Positions 47,477-58,925 of a stretch of DNA of 64,000 nucleotides are shown one piece after another. The notes under the pieces are model-generated. The model was given only the letters and a program-made list of their open reading frames with translations. It ran no database searches and was not told the origin of the DNA. This DNA comes from Citrobacter sp. (GTDB taxonomy: Bacteria; Pseudomonadota; Gammaproteobacteria; Enterobacterales; Enterobacteriaceae): positions 62,001-126,000 of the forward strand of contig DXKH01000071.1 of NCBI GenBank assembly GCA_019415335.1, written 5' to 3'. A program made the position numbers and the translations under genes. Position 1 is the stretch's first letter, and each line of letters starts with the position of its first letter.

Positions 47477-49132
47477 ATGTCTTCTGGCCGTCTGCAACAA
47501 CAGTTCATCCGCTTGTGGCAATGCTGCGACGGGAAAACGCAGGACACCACGCTTAACGAACTGGCGGATCTCCTGAGCTGTTCGCGCCGTCATATGCGTA
47601 CGCTGCTCAATACCATGCAGGAGCGCGGCTGGCTGACGTGGGAGGCGGAAGTGGGACGCGGAAAACGTTCACGCCTAACCTTCCTGTATACCGGACTGGC
47701 GCTCCAGCAGCAGCGCGCGGAAGACCTGCTGGAGCAGGATCGCATCGATCAACTGGTGCAACTGGTCGGCGACAAAACGGCCGTGCGGCAGATGCTGGTT
47801 TCCCATCTGGGCCGCAGCTTCCGCCAGGGCCGCCACATCCTGCGCGTACTTTACTACCGCCCGATGCAAAATCTGCTGCCAGGCAGCGCGCTGCGTCGCT
47901 CAGAAACCCACATTGCCCGCCAAATCTTCAGCGCCCTGACCCGCGTAAATGAGGAAAATGGGGAACTGGAAGCCGACATTGCCCACCACTGGCAACAAAT
48001 TTCTCCCCTGCACTGGCGCTTTTTCCTGCGTCCTGGGATCCATTTTCACCACGGGCGTGAACTGGAAATGGACGACGTGGTGTCGTCACTGACGCGTATT
48101 AACGCCTTACCGCTCTATTCGCACATCAGCGAGATCGTCTCACCCACGCCCTGGACGCTGGACATTCATCTTTCGCAACCCGATCGCTGGCTGCCGTGGC
48201 TGCTGGGCCAGGTCCCGGCGATGATCCTGCCGCGTGAATGGGAAACCCTGAACAATTTCTCCAGCCATCCGATTGGTACCGGCCCGTACGCAGTGATACG
48301 AAATACGCGTAATCAGCTGAAAATTCACGCCTTTGACGATTTCTTCGGTTATCGGGCATTGATTGATGAGGTGAACGTCTGGGTGCTACCGGATATCGGC
48401 GACGAGCCGAACGGCGGTCTGACGCTGAAAGGCCCCACTGACGACGAAAAAGCCATCGAAAGCCGCCTGGAAGAGGGGTGCTATTACCTGCTGTTTGACA
48501 CCCGAACCCATCGCGGCGCCAATCAGGAGGTCAGAGAGTGGGTCAGTCGCGTACTGTCGCCGAGCAACCTGCTTTACTATGCCGATGAGCAGTATCAGCG
48601 TCACTGGTTCCCGGCCTATGGCTTACTGCCTCGCTGGCATCACGCTCGACCGGGTCACGGCGAGAAACCCGCCGGGCTGGAGACGCTCACGCTGACCTAT
48701 TACCATGAACATATCGAACACCAGGTGATTGCGCAGATCATGAGTCAGCTCCTGGCAGAACATCAGGTGAAGCTGGAAATTCAGGAGATCGACTACGATC
48801 AATGGCATGCCGGAGAAATCGAAAGTGACATCTGGCTTAACAGCGCCAACTTCACCCTGCCGCTCGACTTCTCTTTGTTCGCGCATCTGTGTGAAGTCCC
48901 GCTGTTGCAGCACTGCATTCCGCTGGACTGGCAAGCCGACGCCGCACGCTGGCGCACCGGCGAGATGAATCTGGCCGCGTGGTGTCAGCAACTGCTCGCC
49001 AGCAAAGCGATTGTTCCGCTGATCCACCACTGGCTGATTATTCAGGGGCAGCGCAGTATGCGCGGCCTGCGCATGAACACCCTCGGCTGGTTCGATTTTA
49101 AATCCGCATGGTTTGCGCCGCCGGATCCCTGA
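47477..49132 (+). CDS. sgrR: Glucose-phosphate stress activator SgrR
   Basis: SgrR activates sgrS when sugar phosphates accumulate. The 551-residue protein (E. coli length) has an N-terminal winged helix-turn-helix (about residues 5-110, with [20 protein letters not shown]) and a C-terminal domain like the family 5 solute-binding proteins (from about residue 160, [21 protein letters not shown]), which is presumed to bind the signal. It has no signal peptide, consistent with a cytoplasmic sensor. Confidence 0.96.
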   Translation: MSSGRLQQQFIRLWQCCDGKTQDTTLNELADLLSCSRRHMRTLLNTMQERGWLTWEAEVGRGKRSRLTFLYTGLALQQQRAEDLLEQDRIDQLVQLVGDKTAVRQMLVSHLGRSFRQGRHILRVLYYRPMQNLLPGSALRRSETHIARQIFSALTRVNEENGELEADIAHHWQQISPLHWRFFLRPGIHFHHGRELEMDDVVSSLTRINALPLYSHISEIVSPTPWTLDIHLSQPDRWLPWLLGQVPAMILPREWETLNNFSSHPIGTGPYAVIRNTRNQLKIHAFDDFFGYRALIDEVNVWVLPDIGDEPNGGLTLKGPTDDEKAIESRLEEGCYYLLFDTRTHRGANQEVREWVSRVLSPSNLLYYADEQYQRHWFPAYGLLPRWHHARPGHGEKPAGLETLTLTYYHEHIEHQVIAQIMSQLLAEHQVKLEIQEIDYDQWHAGEIESDIWLNSANFTLPLDFSLFAHLCEVPLLQHCIPLDWQADAARWRTGEMNLAAWCQQLLASKAIVPLIHHWLIIQGQRSMRGLRMNTLGWFDFKSAWFAPPDP

Positions 49133-49161
49133 TTGCCGCAACGCGGCAAAATCACTACACT
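49133..49161 (+). promoter_or_regulatory. Candidate thiBPQ promoter overlapping the hairpin after sgrR
   Basis: TTGCCG (49133-49138) and TACACT (49156-49161) have a 17-base spacer and would start transcription near 49168, just ahead of the riboswitch. The -35 lies in a small hairpin, TTGCCGC-AAC-GCGGCAA (49133-49149), that directly follows the sgrR stop and may be its weak terminator. Confidence 0.5.
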
Positions 49162-49170
49162 AACGCCGTT

Positions 49171-49370
49171 CTCAACGGGGTGCTAAACATACACAAAATC
49201 ATTCAAGCTGCATCAAGGCGGCAAGCGAGTGAATCCCCAGGAGCATAGAACACTATGTGACTGGGGTGAGCGAACGCAGCCAACACAGAGGCTGCCTGAA
49301 TGATGAAGTGTATAGGCTGAGAAAATACCCGTCGAACCTGATCCGGATAACGCCGGCGAAGGGATTTGAG
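49171..49370 (+). ncRNA. TPP riboswitch (THI element) of thiBPQ with an enlarged P3 arm
   Basis: The conserved aptamer parts are all present: P1 CTCAA (49171-49175) with TTGAG (49366-49370), P2 CGGG (49176-49179) with CCCG (49328-49331), the pyrimidine-binding CTGAGA (49317-49322), and the diphosphate-binding ACCTGATCCGGATAACGCCG region followed by GCGAAGGGA. Binding of thiamine diphosphate should reduce thiB translation, whose GAGG lies 35 bases beyond. Between GGGGTGC and GGCTGAGA are about 130 bases instead of the usual short P3 arm. Confidence 0.93.
49198..49304. repeat. ~107-bp palindromic element inserted in the riboswitch P3 arm
   Basis: Terminal inverted repeats ATCATTCAAGCTGC (49198-49211) and GCTGCCTGAATGAT (49291-49304) match at 12 of 14 positions. 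Inside are a CCCCAG/CTGGGG pair (49235-49240, 49261-49266) and a CATAG/CTATG tip with loop AACA. No protein is encoded. The form is that of a miniature mobile or REP-like palindromic repeat; its outer ends continue as ATACAC/GTGTAT (49189-49194, 49308-49313), so P3 stays paired. Confidence 0.7.
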
Positions 49371-49414
49371 GCTACCGCTCAAAATCCTTTGCCACCCATT
49401 TTTTGAGGTGCAAA

Positions 49415-50398
49415 GTGTTGAAAAAATGTCTTCCCCTTTTACTCCTGTGCGCAGCGCCTGCCTTCGCAAAACCCGTTCTCACCGTCTATACCTACGACTC
49501 GTTCGCCGCAGACTGGGGCCCTGGCCCGGCGGTGAAAAAAGCTTTTGAAGCCGACTGCAACTGCGAGCTGAAACTGGTGGCGCTGGAAGATGGCGTTTCA
49601 CTCCTCAACCGTCTGCGGATGGAAGGGAAAAACAGCAAAGCCGACGTGGTGCTTGGGCTGGATAACAACTTGCTGGAAGCAGCGACGCAAACTCAACTGT
49701 TAGCGAAAAGCGGTGTCACCAACGAGGCGGTCAATGTCCCTGGCGGCTGGAAGAATGACACCTTCGTCCCGTTTGATTACGGCTACTTCGCTTTCGTGTA
49801 TGACAAAAACAAACTGAAAAACCCACCGAAGAGCCTGAAGGAACTGGTCGAGAGCGATCAGAAATGGCGGGTGATTTATCAGGATCCACGCACCAGTACA
49901 CCAGGACTTGGGCTGATGCTGTGGATGCAGAAAGTGTATGGCGATAAGACGCCGCAGGCGTGGCAGAAACTGGCGGCAAAAACCGTCACCGTCACCAAAG
50001 GCTGGAGCGAAGCTTATGGCCTGTTCCTGAAAGGTGAAAGCGATCTGGTGCTGAGCTACACCACCTCTCCGGCGTATCACATCATCGAAGAGAAAAAAGA
50101 GAACTACGTGGCGGCCAACTTTAGCGAAGGCCATTACCTGCAGGTGGAGGTCGCCGCGCGTACCGCAGCCAGTAAGCAGCCTGAACTGGCGAAAAAATTC
50201 CTCAAATTTATGGTTTCGCCTGCATTTCAGAATGCTATCCCGACCGGCAACTGGATGTATCCGGTGGCGAATGTCACCCTGCCTGCCGGATTCGAACAAC
50301 TGACTAAACCCGCAACGACCCTGGAATTCACGTCGGCGGAAGTGGCGGCACAACGCCAGGCATGGATCAGCGAATGGCAACGCGCCGTCAGCCGTTAA
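49415..50398 (+). CDS. thiB: Thiamine-binding periplasmic protein ThiB
   Basis: ThiB (TbpA) captures thiamine and its phosphates in the periplasm for the ThiPQ importer. A GTG start at 49415 preceded by TTGAGGTG gives 327 residues as in E. coli. The signal peptide is residues 1-18 (MLKKCLPLLLLCAAPAFA) with cleavage before KPVLTVYTYDSF. The rest is a class of iron/thiamine-type binding protein fold. It overlaps thiP by 25 bp. The operon is under the TPP riboswitch. Confidence 0.97.
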   Translation: MLKKCLPLLLLCAAPAFAKPVLTVYTYDSFAADWGPGPAVKKAFEADCNCELKLVALEDGVSLLNRLRMEGKNSKADVVLGLDNNLLEAATQTQLLAKSGVTNEAVNVPGGWKNDTFVPFDYGYFAFVYDKNKLKNPPKSLKELVESDQKWRVIYQDPRTSTPGLGLMLWMQKVYGDKTPQAWQKLAAKTVTVTKGWSEAYGLFLKGESDLVLSYTTSPAYHIIEEKKENYVAANFSEGHYLQVEVAARTAASKQPELAKKFLKFMVSPAFQNAIPTGNWMYPVANVTLPAGFEQLTKPATTLEFTSAEVAAQRQAWISEWQRAVSR

Positions 50399-51984
50399 TT
50401 GCCGGCTGGCTGATCCCAGGCCTTTGTGCCGCCACGCTGATGGTGGCGGTGGCGCTGGCCGCTTTTCTGGCATTGTGGTTCAACGCGCCGCAGGCGGCAT
50501 GGTCTTCGCTGTGGCAGGACAGCTACCTGTGGCACGTGGTGCGCTTTTCCTTCTGGCAGGCATTTCTGTCAGCGGTGCTTTCTGTCGTTCCAGCCATCTT
50601 CCTTGCCCGCGCGCTGTACCGACGCCGCTTTCCGGGGCGTCTGGCCCTGCTGCGCCTGTGCGCCATGACGCTGATCCTCCCGGTGCTGGTCGCGGTGTTT
50701 GGTATTCTCAGCGTCTATGGACGTCAGGGATGGCTGGCTTCGCTCTGGCACATGCTTGGGCTGGAGTGGAGCTTCTCGCCTTACGGTTTGCAGGGCATCC
50801 TGCTGGCCCACGTCTTTTTTAATCTGCCGATGGCAAGCCGTCTGCTGTTGCAATCGCTGGAGAATATCCCTGGCGAGCAGCGTCAGCTTGCCGCCCAATT
50901 GGGTATCCGCGGCTGGCAGTTCTTCCGCTTTGTCGAATGGCCCTGGCTGCGCCGCCAAATCCCGCCGGTCACTGCGCTGATTTTTATGCTCTGTTTTGCC
51001 AGCTTCGCCACCGTGCTGTCGCTGGGCGGCGGGCCGCAGGCGACAACGATTGAGCTGGCGATTTATCAGGCGCTGAATTTCGACTACGATCCTGCCCGTG
51101 CCGCCATGCTGGCGCTGATCCAGATGGTGTGCTGTCTGGCGCTAGTGCTCCTTAGTCAGCGATTGAGTAAAGCTATCGCTCCCGGCACCACGCTGGTTCA
51201 GGGATGGAGCGATCCGGACGATCGGCTGCACAGCCGTATAACCGATGCCCTGCTGATCGTCCTCGCGCTGTTGCTGTTGCTTCCACCCTTGCTCGCGGTA
51301 ATGGTCGACGGGGTGAATCGCCATCTGCTGGACGTGCTCGCACAGCCTATTTTATGGCAGGCGGTGTGGACTTCGCTGCGTATTGCGTTGGCTGCGGGTC
51401 TGCTGTGCGTGATCCTGACAATGATGCTGCTGTGGAGTAGCCGCGAACTGCGCGCCCGTCAGCAGCTGTTAGCAGGGCAAGCGCTGGAGCTAAGCGGGAT
51501 GCTTATTCTGGCGATGCCAGGCATTGTGCTGGCCACCGGCTTCTTCCTGTTACTTAACAACAGCATCGGTCTGCCGGAATCCGCTGACGGCATTGTGATT
51601 TTCACCAATGCGCTGATGGCCATTCCCTACGCGCTGAAAGTACTGGAAAACCCGATGCGCGATATTACCGCCCGCTACACCATGCTGTGTCAGTCGCTGG
51701 GGATTGAAGGCTGGCAGCGGCTAAAAGTGGTCGAACTGCGGGCATTGAAGCGCCCGCTGGCGCAGGCGCTGGCCTTTGCCTGCGTGCTGTCTATCGGCGA
51801 TTTTGGCGTGGTGGCGCTGTTCGGCAACGATGATTTCCGCACCCTGCCGTTTTATCTGTATCAGCAAATTGGCTCTTATCGCAGTCAGGACGGTGCCGTC
51901 ACTGCGCTCTTATTGCTGATCCTGTGCTTTATTTTATTTACCGTCATTGAGACGTTACCGGGGCGAAATGCTAAGACTGACTGA
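50374..51984 (+). CDS. thiP: Thiamine ABC transporter permease ThiP
   Basis: ThiP is the fused inner-membrane permease for thiamine uptake. The ATG at 50374 gives 536 residues ([16 protein letters not shown]), the E. coli length; the frame is open four codons earlier. It has about 12 hydrophobic helices arranged as two permease halves, each with an EAA-type loop ([20 protein letters not shown] and [20 protein letters not shown]). It overlaps thiB and thiQ, so all three are coupled. Confidence 0.96.
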   Translation: MATRRQPLIAGWLIPGLCAATLMVAVALAAFLALWFNAPQAAWSSLWQDSYLWHVVRFSFWQAFLSAVLSVVPAIFLARALYRRRFPGRLALLRLCAMTLILPVLVAVFGILSVYGRQGWLASLWHMLGLEWSFSPYGLQGILLAHVFFNLPMASRLLLQSLENIPGEQRQLAAQLGIRGWQFFRFVEWPWLRRQIPPVTALIFMLCFASFATVLSLGGGPQATTIELAIYQALNFDYDPARAAMLALIQMVCCLALVLLSQRLSKAIAPGTTLVQGWSDPDDRLHSRITDALLIVLALLLLLPPLLAVMVDGVNRHLLDVLAQPILWQAVWTSLRIALAAGLLCVILTMMLLWSSRELRARQQLLAGQALELSGMLILAMPGIVLATGFFLLLNNSIGLPESADGIVIFTNALMAIPYALKVLENPMRDITARYTMLCQSLGIEGWQRLKVVELRALKRPLAQALAFACVLSIGDFGVVALFGNDDFRTLPFYLYQQIGSYRSQDGAVTALLLLILCFILFTVIETLPGRNAKTD

Positions 51985-52666
51985 TATCACCTGGCTCTAC
52001 CACCATCTGCCCATGCGCTTTACGCTGTCCGTGGCGCGCGGTGAACAGGTGGCGATTCTGGGGCCAAGCGGCGCAGGGAAAAGTACGCTACTGAGTCTGA
52101 TTGCTGGTTTTCTCACGCCTGCCCGCGGCACCCTGCTGATCGAAGGGGAAGACCACACCACCACGCCGCCGTCACGCCGTCCGGTCTCGATGTTGTTTCA
52201 GGAAAACAATCTGTTCAGCCACTTAAACGTTGAGCAAAACATCGGTCTGGGACTGGATCCCGGCCTGAAGTTAAGCGCAGAACAGAAAGAGAAGCGCCGA
52301 CATATCGCGCGACAAATGGGGATCGAGACCTTGATGGCCCGCCTGCCCGGCGAGCTTTCCGGCGGTCAGCGCCAGCGTGTGGCACTGGCGCGTTGTCTGG
52401 TGCGCGAACAGCCGGTACTGCTGCTGGACGAACCGTTTTCAGCCCTCGATCCCGCGCTGCGCCAGGAGATGCTGACCCTGGTAAGAGATATCTGTCATGC
52501 CCGGCAACTGACGCTGCTGATGGTGTCACACAGCGTCGAAGATGCGGTGCGCATTGCCCCGCGCTCTGTCGTCGTGGCCGACGGTCGCATCGCGTGGCAG
52601 GGTAAAACCGATGAATTGCTGAGCGGTAGAGCCAGCGCCTCAGCGCTGTTGGGGATTAAAAAATAA
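51968..52666 (+). CDS. thiQ: Thiamine ABC transporter ATPase ThiQ
   Basis: ThiQ powers thiamine import. The ATG at 51968 gives 232 residues as in E. coli. Walker A is GPSGAGKST at 32-40, the ABC signature is [14 protein letters not shown], Walker B is [13 protein letters not shown], and the switch His is in VSHSVEDA. It overlaps thiP by 17 bp and is followed by a REP pair. Confidence 0.97.
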   Translation: MLRLTDITWLYHHLPMRFTLSVARGEQVAILGPSGAGKSTLLSLIAGFLTPARGTLLIEGEDHTTTPPSRRPVSMLFQENNLFSHLNVEQNIGLGLDPGLKLSAEQKEKRRHIARQMGIETLMARLPGELSGGQRQRVALARCLVREQPVLLLDEPFSALDPALRQEMLTLVRDICHARQLTLLMVSHSVEDAVRIAPRSVVVADGRIAWQGKTDELLSGRASASALLGIKK

Positions 52667-52671
52667 TGGGT

Positions 52672-52750
52672 TGCCGGATGGCGGCGTTGCCTTATCCGGC
52701 CTACAGACAGGGATCCACGTAGGCCGGATAAGCGTAAACGCCATCCGGCA
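52672..52750. repeat. REP pair (BIME) between convergent thiQ and yabI
   Basis: TGCCGGATGGCGG...CTTATCCGGCCTAC (52672-52704) faces its inverted partner GTAGGCCGGATAAG...CGCCATCCGGCA (52719-52750) across 14 bases. The pair fills the space between the two convergent genes. Confidence 0.88.
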
Positions 52751-52756
52751 AAAATA

Positions 52757-53524
52757 TCAGTAGCCCACCACTTTTTGCAGAATATCGAAATACACCGGCA
52801 TCAGCGGGTGGCGGAGCAACGTCACCAGCGCGACAATCCCCATCCCCAGCACCATTGGTGCCAGCCAGAGCAGACGCCCTTTTGGCAGGTAATGCGTTAA
52901 GCGGTCCGTCGCGGCTTTTCCGCTACGCCACAGGCGCCAGCAAAGCCAGCCACCGAGCCACAGCAGGACGGCTGTCGCCAGCAGCAGCCACTTAAACTCG
53001 CCGCTTTGCATCCCCGCCGGAATATCAATTGCCGCACCGGCCAGAATCCCCGGCAGAAAATAAAACGGCGGCCATAGCAGGCAGCCAATGATGTTGGGCG
53101 TGATGAATTTCGCTACCGGTAGATCCAGCATTCCGGCGACCATCGGCACCAGCGGACGCGTCGGTCCGACAAAGCGTCCCACCAGAATCGTGAACATACT
53201 GTGCTGATGCAGCGCATGCTCGGTTTTATCGAGCAGCGCCTTGTTCTTTTTCATGAACGACCAGCGATGCAGGGGTTTTTTGAAGCGCCAGCCCAGCCAG
53301 AACGAGATCCAGTCGCCGAGCAGACAGCCGATAATGCCCGCCAGCCAGGCATGCCAGAAGTTGAGTTCCCCACTGCCGATCAGGGCACCCAGCCCGGCCA
53401 TCATTACCGTTCCCGGTAAAATCAACCCCACCAGCGCCAGCGATTCCAGGAAGGCCACCAGCGCCACAGCAATCAAAGAGTACATGGCGGACTGGAGAAT
53501 GAAGTGTTCCAGCAATGCTTGCAT
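52757..53524 (-). CDS. yabI: DedA-family inner-membrane protein YabI
   Basis: YabI is one of several DedA/VTT-domain proteins of enterobacteria; some family members act in undecaprenyl phosphate or phospholipid flipping, and this member's substrate is not settled. The 255-residue protein has the DedA signature (GLILPGTVMMAGLGAL, the G-x-x-x-G-D-W motif GCLLGDWISFWLGWR, and RFVGPTRPLVPMVAGML with the conserved Arg) and five or so hydrophobic segments. E. coli YabI has 254 residues. It is adjacent to araC on the same strand. Confidence 0.94.
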   Translation of the reverse strand: MQALLEHFILQSAMYSLIAVALVAFLESLALVGLILPGTVMMAGLGALIGSGELNFWHAWLAGIIGCLLGDWISFWLGWRFKKPLHRWSFMKKNKALLDKTEHALHQHSMFTILVGRFVGPTRPLVPMVAGMLDLPVAKFITPNIIGCLLWPPFYFLPGILAGAAIDIPAGMQSGEFKWLLLATAVLLWLGGWLCWRLWRSGKAATDRLTHYLPKGRLLWLAPMVLGMGIVALVTLLRHPLMPVYFDILQKVVGY

Positions 53525-53609
53525 AATGCGTCCGTCAGATTTACGAAGCAGGGATTCTGCTAATCCATCCCTGCGTCGTCAAGCTATCAGTTATCAGATT
53601 AGTTACAGG

Positions 53610-54488
53610 TTATGACATCTTCACGGGCACATCATTCACTTTTTCTTCACAACCGGCGCGGAACTCGCTCGGACTGGCGCCGGTACATTTTTTAAAGACG
53701 CGGGAGAAATAGAGTTGATCGTCGAACCCAACATTACGTCCGACGGTGGCAATTGGCATGCGTGTCGTACTGAGCAGCAGCTTCGCCTGGCTGATACGCT
53801 GATCCTCACGCCAGCTCAACACGCTGATCCCCAGCTGTTGACGGAACAGGTGCGACAGGCGCGATGGCGACAGGCAGACGTGCTGGGCAACACTGGCAAT
53901 ATCGAAGTGGCTGTCCGCCAGATGATCGCTGATGTACTGGCAGGCATCACGCACGCGGTTATCCATCGGCGGGTGCAGCGAGGCGTTGATCGCTTCCATT
54001 CTCCGCAGCAGTAGCTGCTCCAGCAGGTTGATCGCCAGCAGCTCGCAGTAGCGCCCTTCTCCCTGTCCGGCGCTGATGATCTGGCCGAACAGTTCATTAA
54101 AGTGCGGCTGATGCGTCTCGTCCGGACGGAAAAAACCGGTCTGCGCAAAAATAGACGGCCAGGCCAGCCACTCCTGCCAGTAAGCGCGGGGGCGAAAATA
54201 AACCCACTGGTGATACCACTCGCTGGCATCCGGATGGCGTCCGTAGTGATGAATTTCGCCCGGCGGGAACAGCAAAATATCACCCGGTCGACAGACAAAC
54301 TCCTTGCCGTGATTTTTGATCACCCCTTCCCCCCGAATCGTGAGGTTAAGGATATAGCCTTTCATCCCCAACGGCCTGTCGATAAAAAAATCCAGATATC
54401 CGTTAGCGTCTATCGGCGTTAAACCGGCAACCAGATGCGCGTTAAACGAGTACCCCGGCAGGAGAGGGTCATTTTGCGGTTCAGCCAT
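53610..54488 (-). CDS. araC: Arabinose operon regulator AraC
   Basis: AraC represses araBAD by DNA looping without arabinose and activates it with arabinose. The 292-residue protein (E. coli length) has an N-terminal arm ([20 protein letters not shown]), a cupin arabinose-binding and dimerisation domain, and a C-terminal domain with two helix-turn-helix motifs ([21 protein letters not shown] and [20 protein letters not shown]). It is divergent from araB across 339 bp that hold all the expected operators. Confidence 0.97.
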   Translation of the reverse strand: MAEPQNDPLLPGYSFNAHLVAGLTPIDANGYLDFFIDRPLGMKGYILNLTIRGEGVIKNHGKEFVCRPGDILLFPPGEIHHYGRHPDASEWYHQWVYFRPRAYWQEWLAWPSIFAQTGFFRPDETHQPHFNELFGQIISAGQGEGRYCELLAINLLEQLLLRRMEAINASLHPPMDNRVRDACQYISDHLADSHFDIASVAQHVCLSPSRLSHLFRQQLGISVLSWREDQRISQAKLLLSTTRMPIATVGRNVGFDDQLYFSRVFKKCTGASPSEFRAGCEEKVNDVPVKMS

Positions 54489-54516
54489 AATTTAACGACT
54501 CCCGAGGTTCGGTGAG

Positions 54517-54533
54517 GAAACAAATTGTCCATA
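54517..54533. promoter_or_regulatory. araO2 operator
   Basis: GAAACAAATTGTCCATA differs by one base from the E. coli araO2 half-site as I recall it. It lies in the araC leader, with its centre 212 bp from the centre of araI1, close to the ~210-bp spacing that allows the AraC repression loop. Confidence 0.75.
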
Positions 54534-54662
54534 TTATGCAAGGCGGCATGGTTTGCGCCCTGCTTCGCCGCCGTAATGTCACGGGCAGACCATCAACCCC
54601 GCTTGTGAAAAGCATTATGTAACAACTCCGCGCGGTGACAGCGACAAAAACGGGTAACAAAA

Positions 54663-54720
54663 GTGTCTATAACTAGAGCAGAAATGTCCACATTGATTAT
54701 TTGCACGGCGTCACACTTTG
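54663..54720. promoter_or_regulatory. araO1 operator and CRP site
   Basis: GTGTCTATAACTAGAGCAGA and the following AATGTCCACA (54663-54692) correspond to araO1, the pair of AraC half-sites that autoregulates araC. TTATTTGCACGGCGTCACAC (54698-54717) corresponds to the CRP site that serves both araC and araBAD. Confidence 0.7.
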
Positions 54721-54728
54721 CGATGCCA

Positions 54729-56537
<1,809 letters not shown>

Positions 56538-56547
56538 GGACACGACA

Positions 56548-58050
56548 ATGACTATTTTTGATAACTATGAAGTGTGGTTTGTAATTGGCAGCCAGCATTT
56601 GTACGGCCCAGAGACGCTGCGTCAGGTTACTCAGCACGCGGAGCACGTCGTCAAGGCGCTGAATACCGAAGCGAAACTGCCCTGCAGGCTGGTGTTAAAA
56701 CCACTGGGGACCACACCGGATGAGATCACCGCCATTTGCCGTGACGCAAACTATGACGAACGCTGTGCAGGTCTGGTGGTCTGGCTGCATACCTTCTCTC
56801 CGGCCAAGATGTGGATCAACGGTCTGACAACCCTCAACAAACCGCTGCTGCAATTCCACACCCAGTTCAATGCTGCCCTGCCGTGGGACAGCATCGATAT
56901 GGACTTTATGAACCTGAACCAGACCGCGCACGGCGGCCGTGAATTCGGCTTTATCGGCGCGCGTATGCGTCAACAGCACGCGGTAGTGACCGGTCACTGG
57001 CAGGACCCGCAGGCGCAGCAGCGCATCGGTGCCTGGATGCGCCACGCGGTGTCGAAACAGGATACTCGTCATCTGAAAGTGTGCCGCTTTGGCGATAACA
57101 TGCGTGAAGTGGCGGTTACCGATGGTGATAAAGTCGCTGCGCAGATCAAGTTTGGCTTCTCGGTCAACACCTGGGCGGTGGGCGATCTGGTACAGGTGGT
57201 CAATTCCATCAGTGACGGCGACATCAACGCCCTGATTGACGAATACGAAAGCAGCTACACCCTGACCGCCGCCACGCAGGTTCACGGTGAAAAACGCCAG
57301 AACGTGCTGGAAGCGGCGCGTATTGAGCTGGGCATGAAGCGCTTCCTGGAACAAGGCGGCTTCCACGCGTTCACCACCACCTTTGAAGATTTGCACGGTC
57401 TGAAGCAACTTCCGGGTCTGGCCGTACAGCGTCTGATGCAGCAGGGTTATGGCTTTGCCGGCGAAGGTGACTGGAAAACCGCCGCTCTGCTTCGCATCAT
57501 GAAAGTGATGTCAACCGGTCTGCAGGGCGGCACCTCCTTTATGGAGGATTACACCTATCACTTCGAGAAAGGTAACGATCTGGTACTTGGCTCGCACATG
57601 CTGGAAGTCTGCCCGACCATCGCCGTGGAAGAAAAACCGATCCTCGATGTCCAGCCTCTCGGCATTGGCGGTAAAGACGATCCCGCCCGCCTGATCTTCA
57701 ACACCCAAACCGGTCCCGCGATCGTGGCCAGCCTGATCGACCTCGGCGATCGCTACCGTCTGCTGGTCAACTGCATTGATACCGTGAAGATCCCGCATGC
57801 GCTGCCGAAACTGCCGGTCGCCAACGCGCTGTGGAAAGCTCAGCCGGATCTGCCGACCGCGTCGGAAGCGTGGATCCTGGCCGGCGGAGCGCACCATACC
57901 GTCTTCAGCCATGCGCTGGATCTCAACGACATGCGTCAGTTCGCCGAAATGCACGATATCGAAATCACCGTAATTGATAACGATACCCGCCTGCCCGCCT
58001 TCAAGGACGCGCTGCGCTGGAACGACGTGTATTACGGCTTTAAACGTTAA
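56548..58050 (+). CDS. araA: L-arabinose isomerase AraA
   Basis: AraA isomerises L-arabinose to L-ribulose with Mn2+. The 500-residue protein has E. coli length, starting [20 protein letters not shown]. Active-site residues known from the family are in place: Glu306 region [16 protein letters not shown], Glu333 region [10 protein letters not shown], and His350 and His450 in [10 protein letters not shown] and [10 protein letters not shown]. It is followed by a REP pair before araD. Confidence 0.98.
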   Translation: MTIFDNYEVWFVIGSQHLYGPETLRQVTQHAEHVVKALNTEAKLPCRLVLKPLGTTPDEITAICRDANYDERCAGLVVWLHTFSPAKMWINGLTTLNKPLLQFHTQFNAALPWDSIDMDFMNLNQTAHGGREFGFIGARMRQQHAVVTGHWQDPQAQQRIGAWMRHAVSKQDTRHLKVCRFGDNMREVAVTDGDKVAAQIKFGFSVNTWAVGDLVQVVNSISDGDINALIDEYESSYTLTAATQVHGEKRQNVLEAARIELGMKRFLEQGGFHAFTTTFEDLHGLKQLPGLAVQRLMQQGYGFAGEGDWKTAALLRIMKVMSTGLQGGTSFMEDYTYHFEKGNDLVLGSHMLEVCPTIAVEEKPILDVQPLGIGGKDDPARLIFNTQTGPAIVASLIDLGDRYRLLVNCIDTVKIPHALPKLPVANALWKAQPDLPTASEAWILAGGAHHTVFSHALDLNDMRQFAEMHDIEITVIDNDTRLPAFKDALRWNDVYYGFKR

Positions 58051-58059
58051 GCAAATGGT

Positions 58060-58134
58060 TGCCTGATGGCGCTTTGCTGATCAGGCCTACCTCTCTGCGT
58101 AGGCCTGATAAGGCGTTTACGCCGTCATCAGGCA
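58060..58134. repeat. REP-like pair inside araBAD, between araA and araD
   Basis: TGCCTGATGGCGC...GATCAGGCCTAC (58060-58090) and GTAGGCCTGATAAGG...GCCGTCATCAGGCA (58099-58134) are inverted REP-like units separated by 8 bases (the CCTGAT variant of the core). They fill the 95-bp araA-araD gap; the araD ribosome binding site GGGAGA starts at the base after the second unit. Confidence 0.85.
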
Positions 58135-58145
58135 GGGAGAAAAAC

Positions 58146-58841
58146 ATGCCAGAAGATCTCAAACGCCAGGTACTGGAAGCGAATCTGGCGCTACCAAAGC
58201 ATAACCTGGTCACGCTCACCTGGGGGAACGTCAGCGCGGTCGATCGTGAACGCGGTGTCTTTGTGATCAAACCTTCCGGCGTCGATTACAGTGTGATGAC
58301 CGCAGAAGATATGGTGGTTGTCAGTATCGCGACCGGTGAAGTAGTTGAAGGTAAGAAAAAGCCTTCGTCCGATACGCCGACGCACCGTCTGCTGTACCAG
58401 GCTTTTCCTGCCATTGGCGGTATTGTGCATACCCATTCGCGCCACGCGACTATCTGGGCGCAGGCCGGACAATCCATTCCGGCAACGGGCACCACGCACG
58501 CCGACTATTTCTATGGCGCAATTCCCTGCACCCGTAAAATGACCGACAGCGAAATCAACGGCGAGTATGAGTGGGAAACCGGCAATGTGATTGTCGAAAC
58601 CTTTGCAAAACAAGGCATCGATGCCGCACAGATGCCCGGTGTACTGGTGCATTCACACGGTCCCTTCGCGTGGGGGAAAAACGCCGAAGACGCCGTGCAT
58701 AACGCCATCGTCTTAGAAGAGGTCGCCTATATGGGCATTTTCTGCCGCCAGCTCGCGCCGCAGCTACCGGATATGCAGCAAACGTTGCTGGATAAGCATT
58801 ACCTGCGCAAGCACGGAGCGAAAGCCTATTACGGGCAGTAG
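58146..58841 (+). CDS. araD: L-ribulose-5-phosphate 4-epimerase AraD
   Basis: AraD converts L-ribulose 5-phosphate to D-xylulose 5-phosphate, feeding the pentose phosphate pathway. The ATG at 58146 after GGGAGA gives 231 residues, as in E. coli; the frame is open back through the REP pair but that part is not coding. Class II aldolase zinc ligands His95, His97 and His171 are in VHTHSRH and LVHSHGPF. It is the last gene of araBAD. Confidence 0.98.
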   Translation: MPEDLKRQVLEANLALPKHNLVTLTWGNVSAVDRERGVFVIKPSGVDYSVMTAEDMVVVSIATGEVVEGKKKPSSDTPTHRLLYQAFPAIGGIVHTHSRHATIWAQAGQSIPATGTTHADYFYGAIPCTRKMTDSEINGEYEWETGNVIVETFAKQGIDAAQMPGVLVHSHGPFAWGKNAEDAVHNAIVLEEVAYMGIFCRQLAPQLPDMQQTLLDKHYLRKHGAKAYYGQ

Positions 58842-58853
58842 CCACGCCGATAA

Positions 58854-58869
58854 CTGTATAAAACCCCAG
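58854..58869 (+). promoter_or_regulatory. LexA box of polB
   Basis: CTGTATAAAACCCCAG matches the LexA consensus CTGT-N8-ACAG except for one base in the right half. It lies just upstream of the polB -10 candidate, consistent with SOS control of DNA polymerase II. Confidence 0.8.
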
Positions 58870-58881
58870 CACAACACGTTG

Positions 58882-58911
58882 AACCAGGCTATAATCATGC
58901 CTGGTTTTTTT
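58882..58911 (+). terminator. araBAD terminator that contains the polB -10
   Basis: AACCAGGC (58882-58889) pairs with GCCTGGTT (58899-58906) and is followed by T (seven in a row to 58911), a typical intrinsic terminator about 40 bases after araD. Its 9-base loop contains TATAAT (58890-58895), an ideal -10 for polB. polB transcripts would begin near 58902, within the right arm, and so could not form the hairpin. Confidence 0.8.
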
Positions 58912-58925
58912 GATGGATAAACAGC

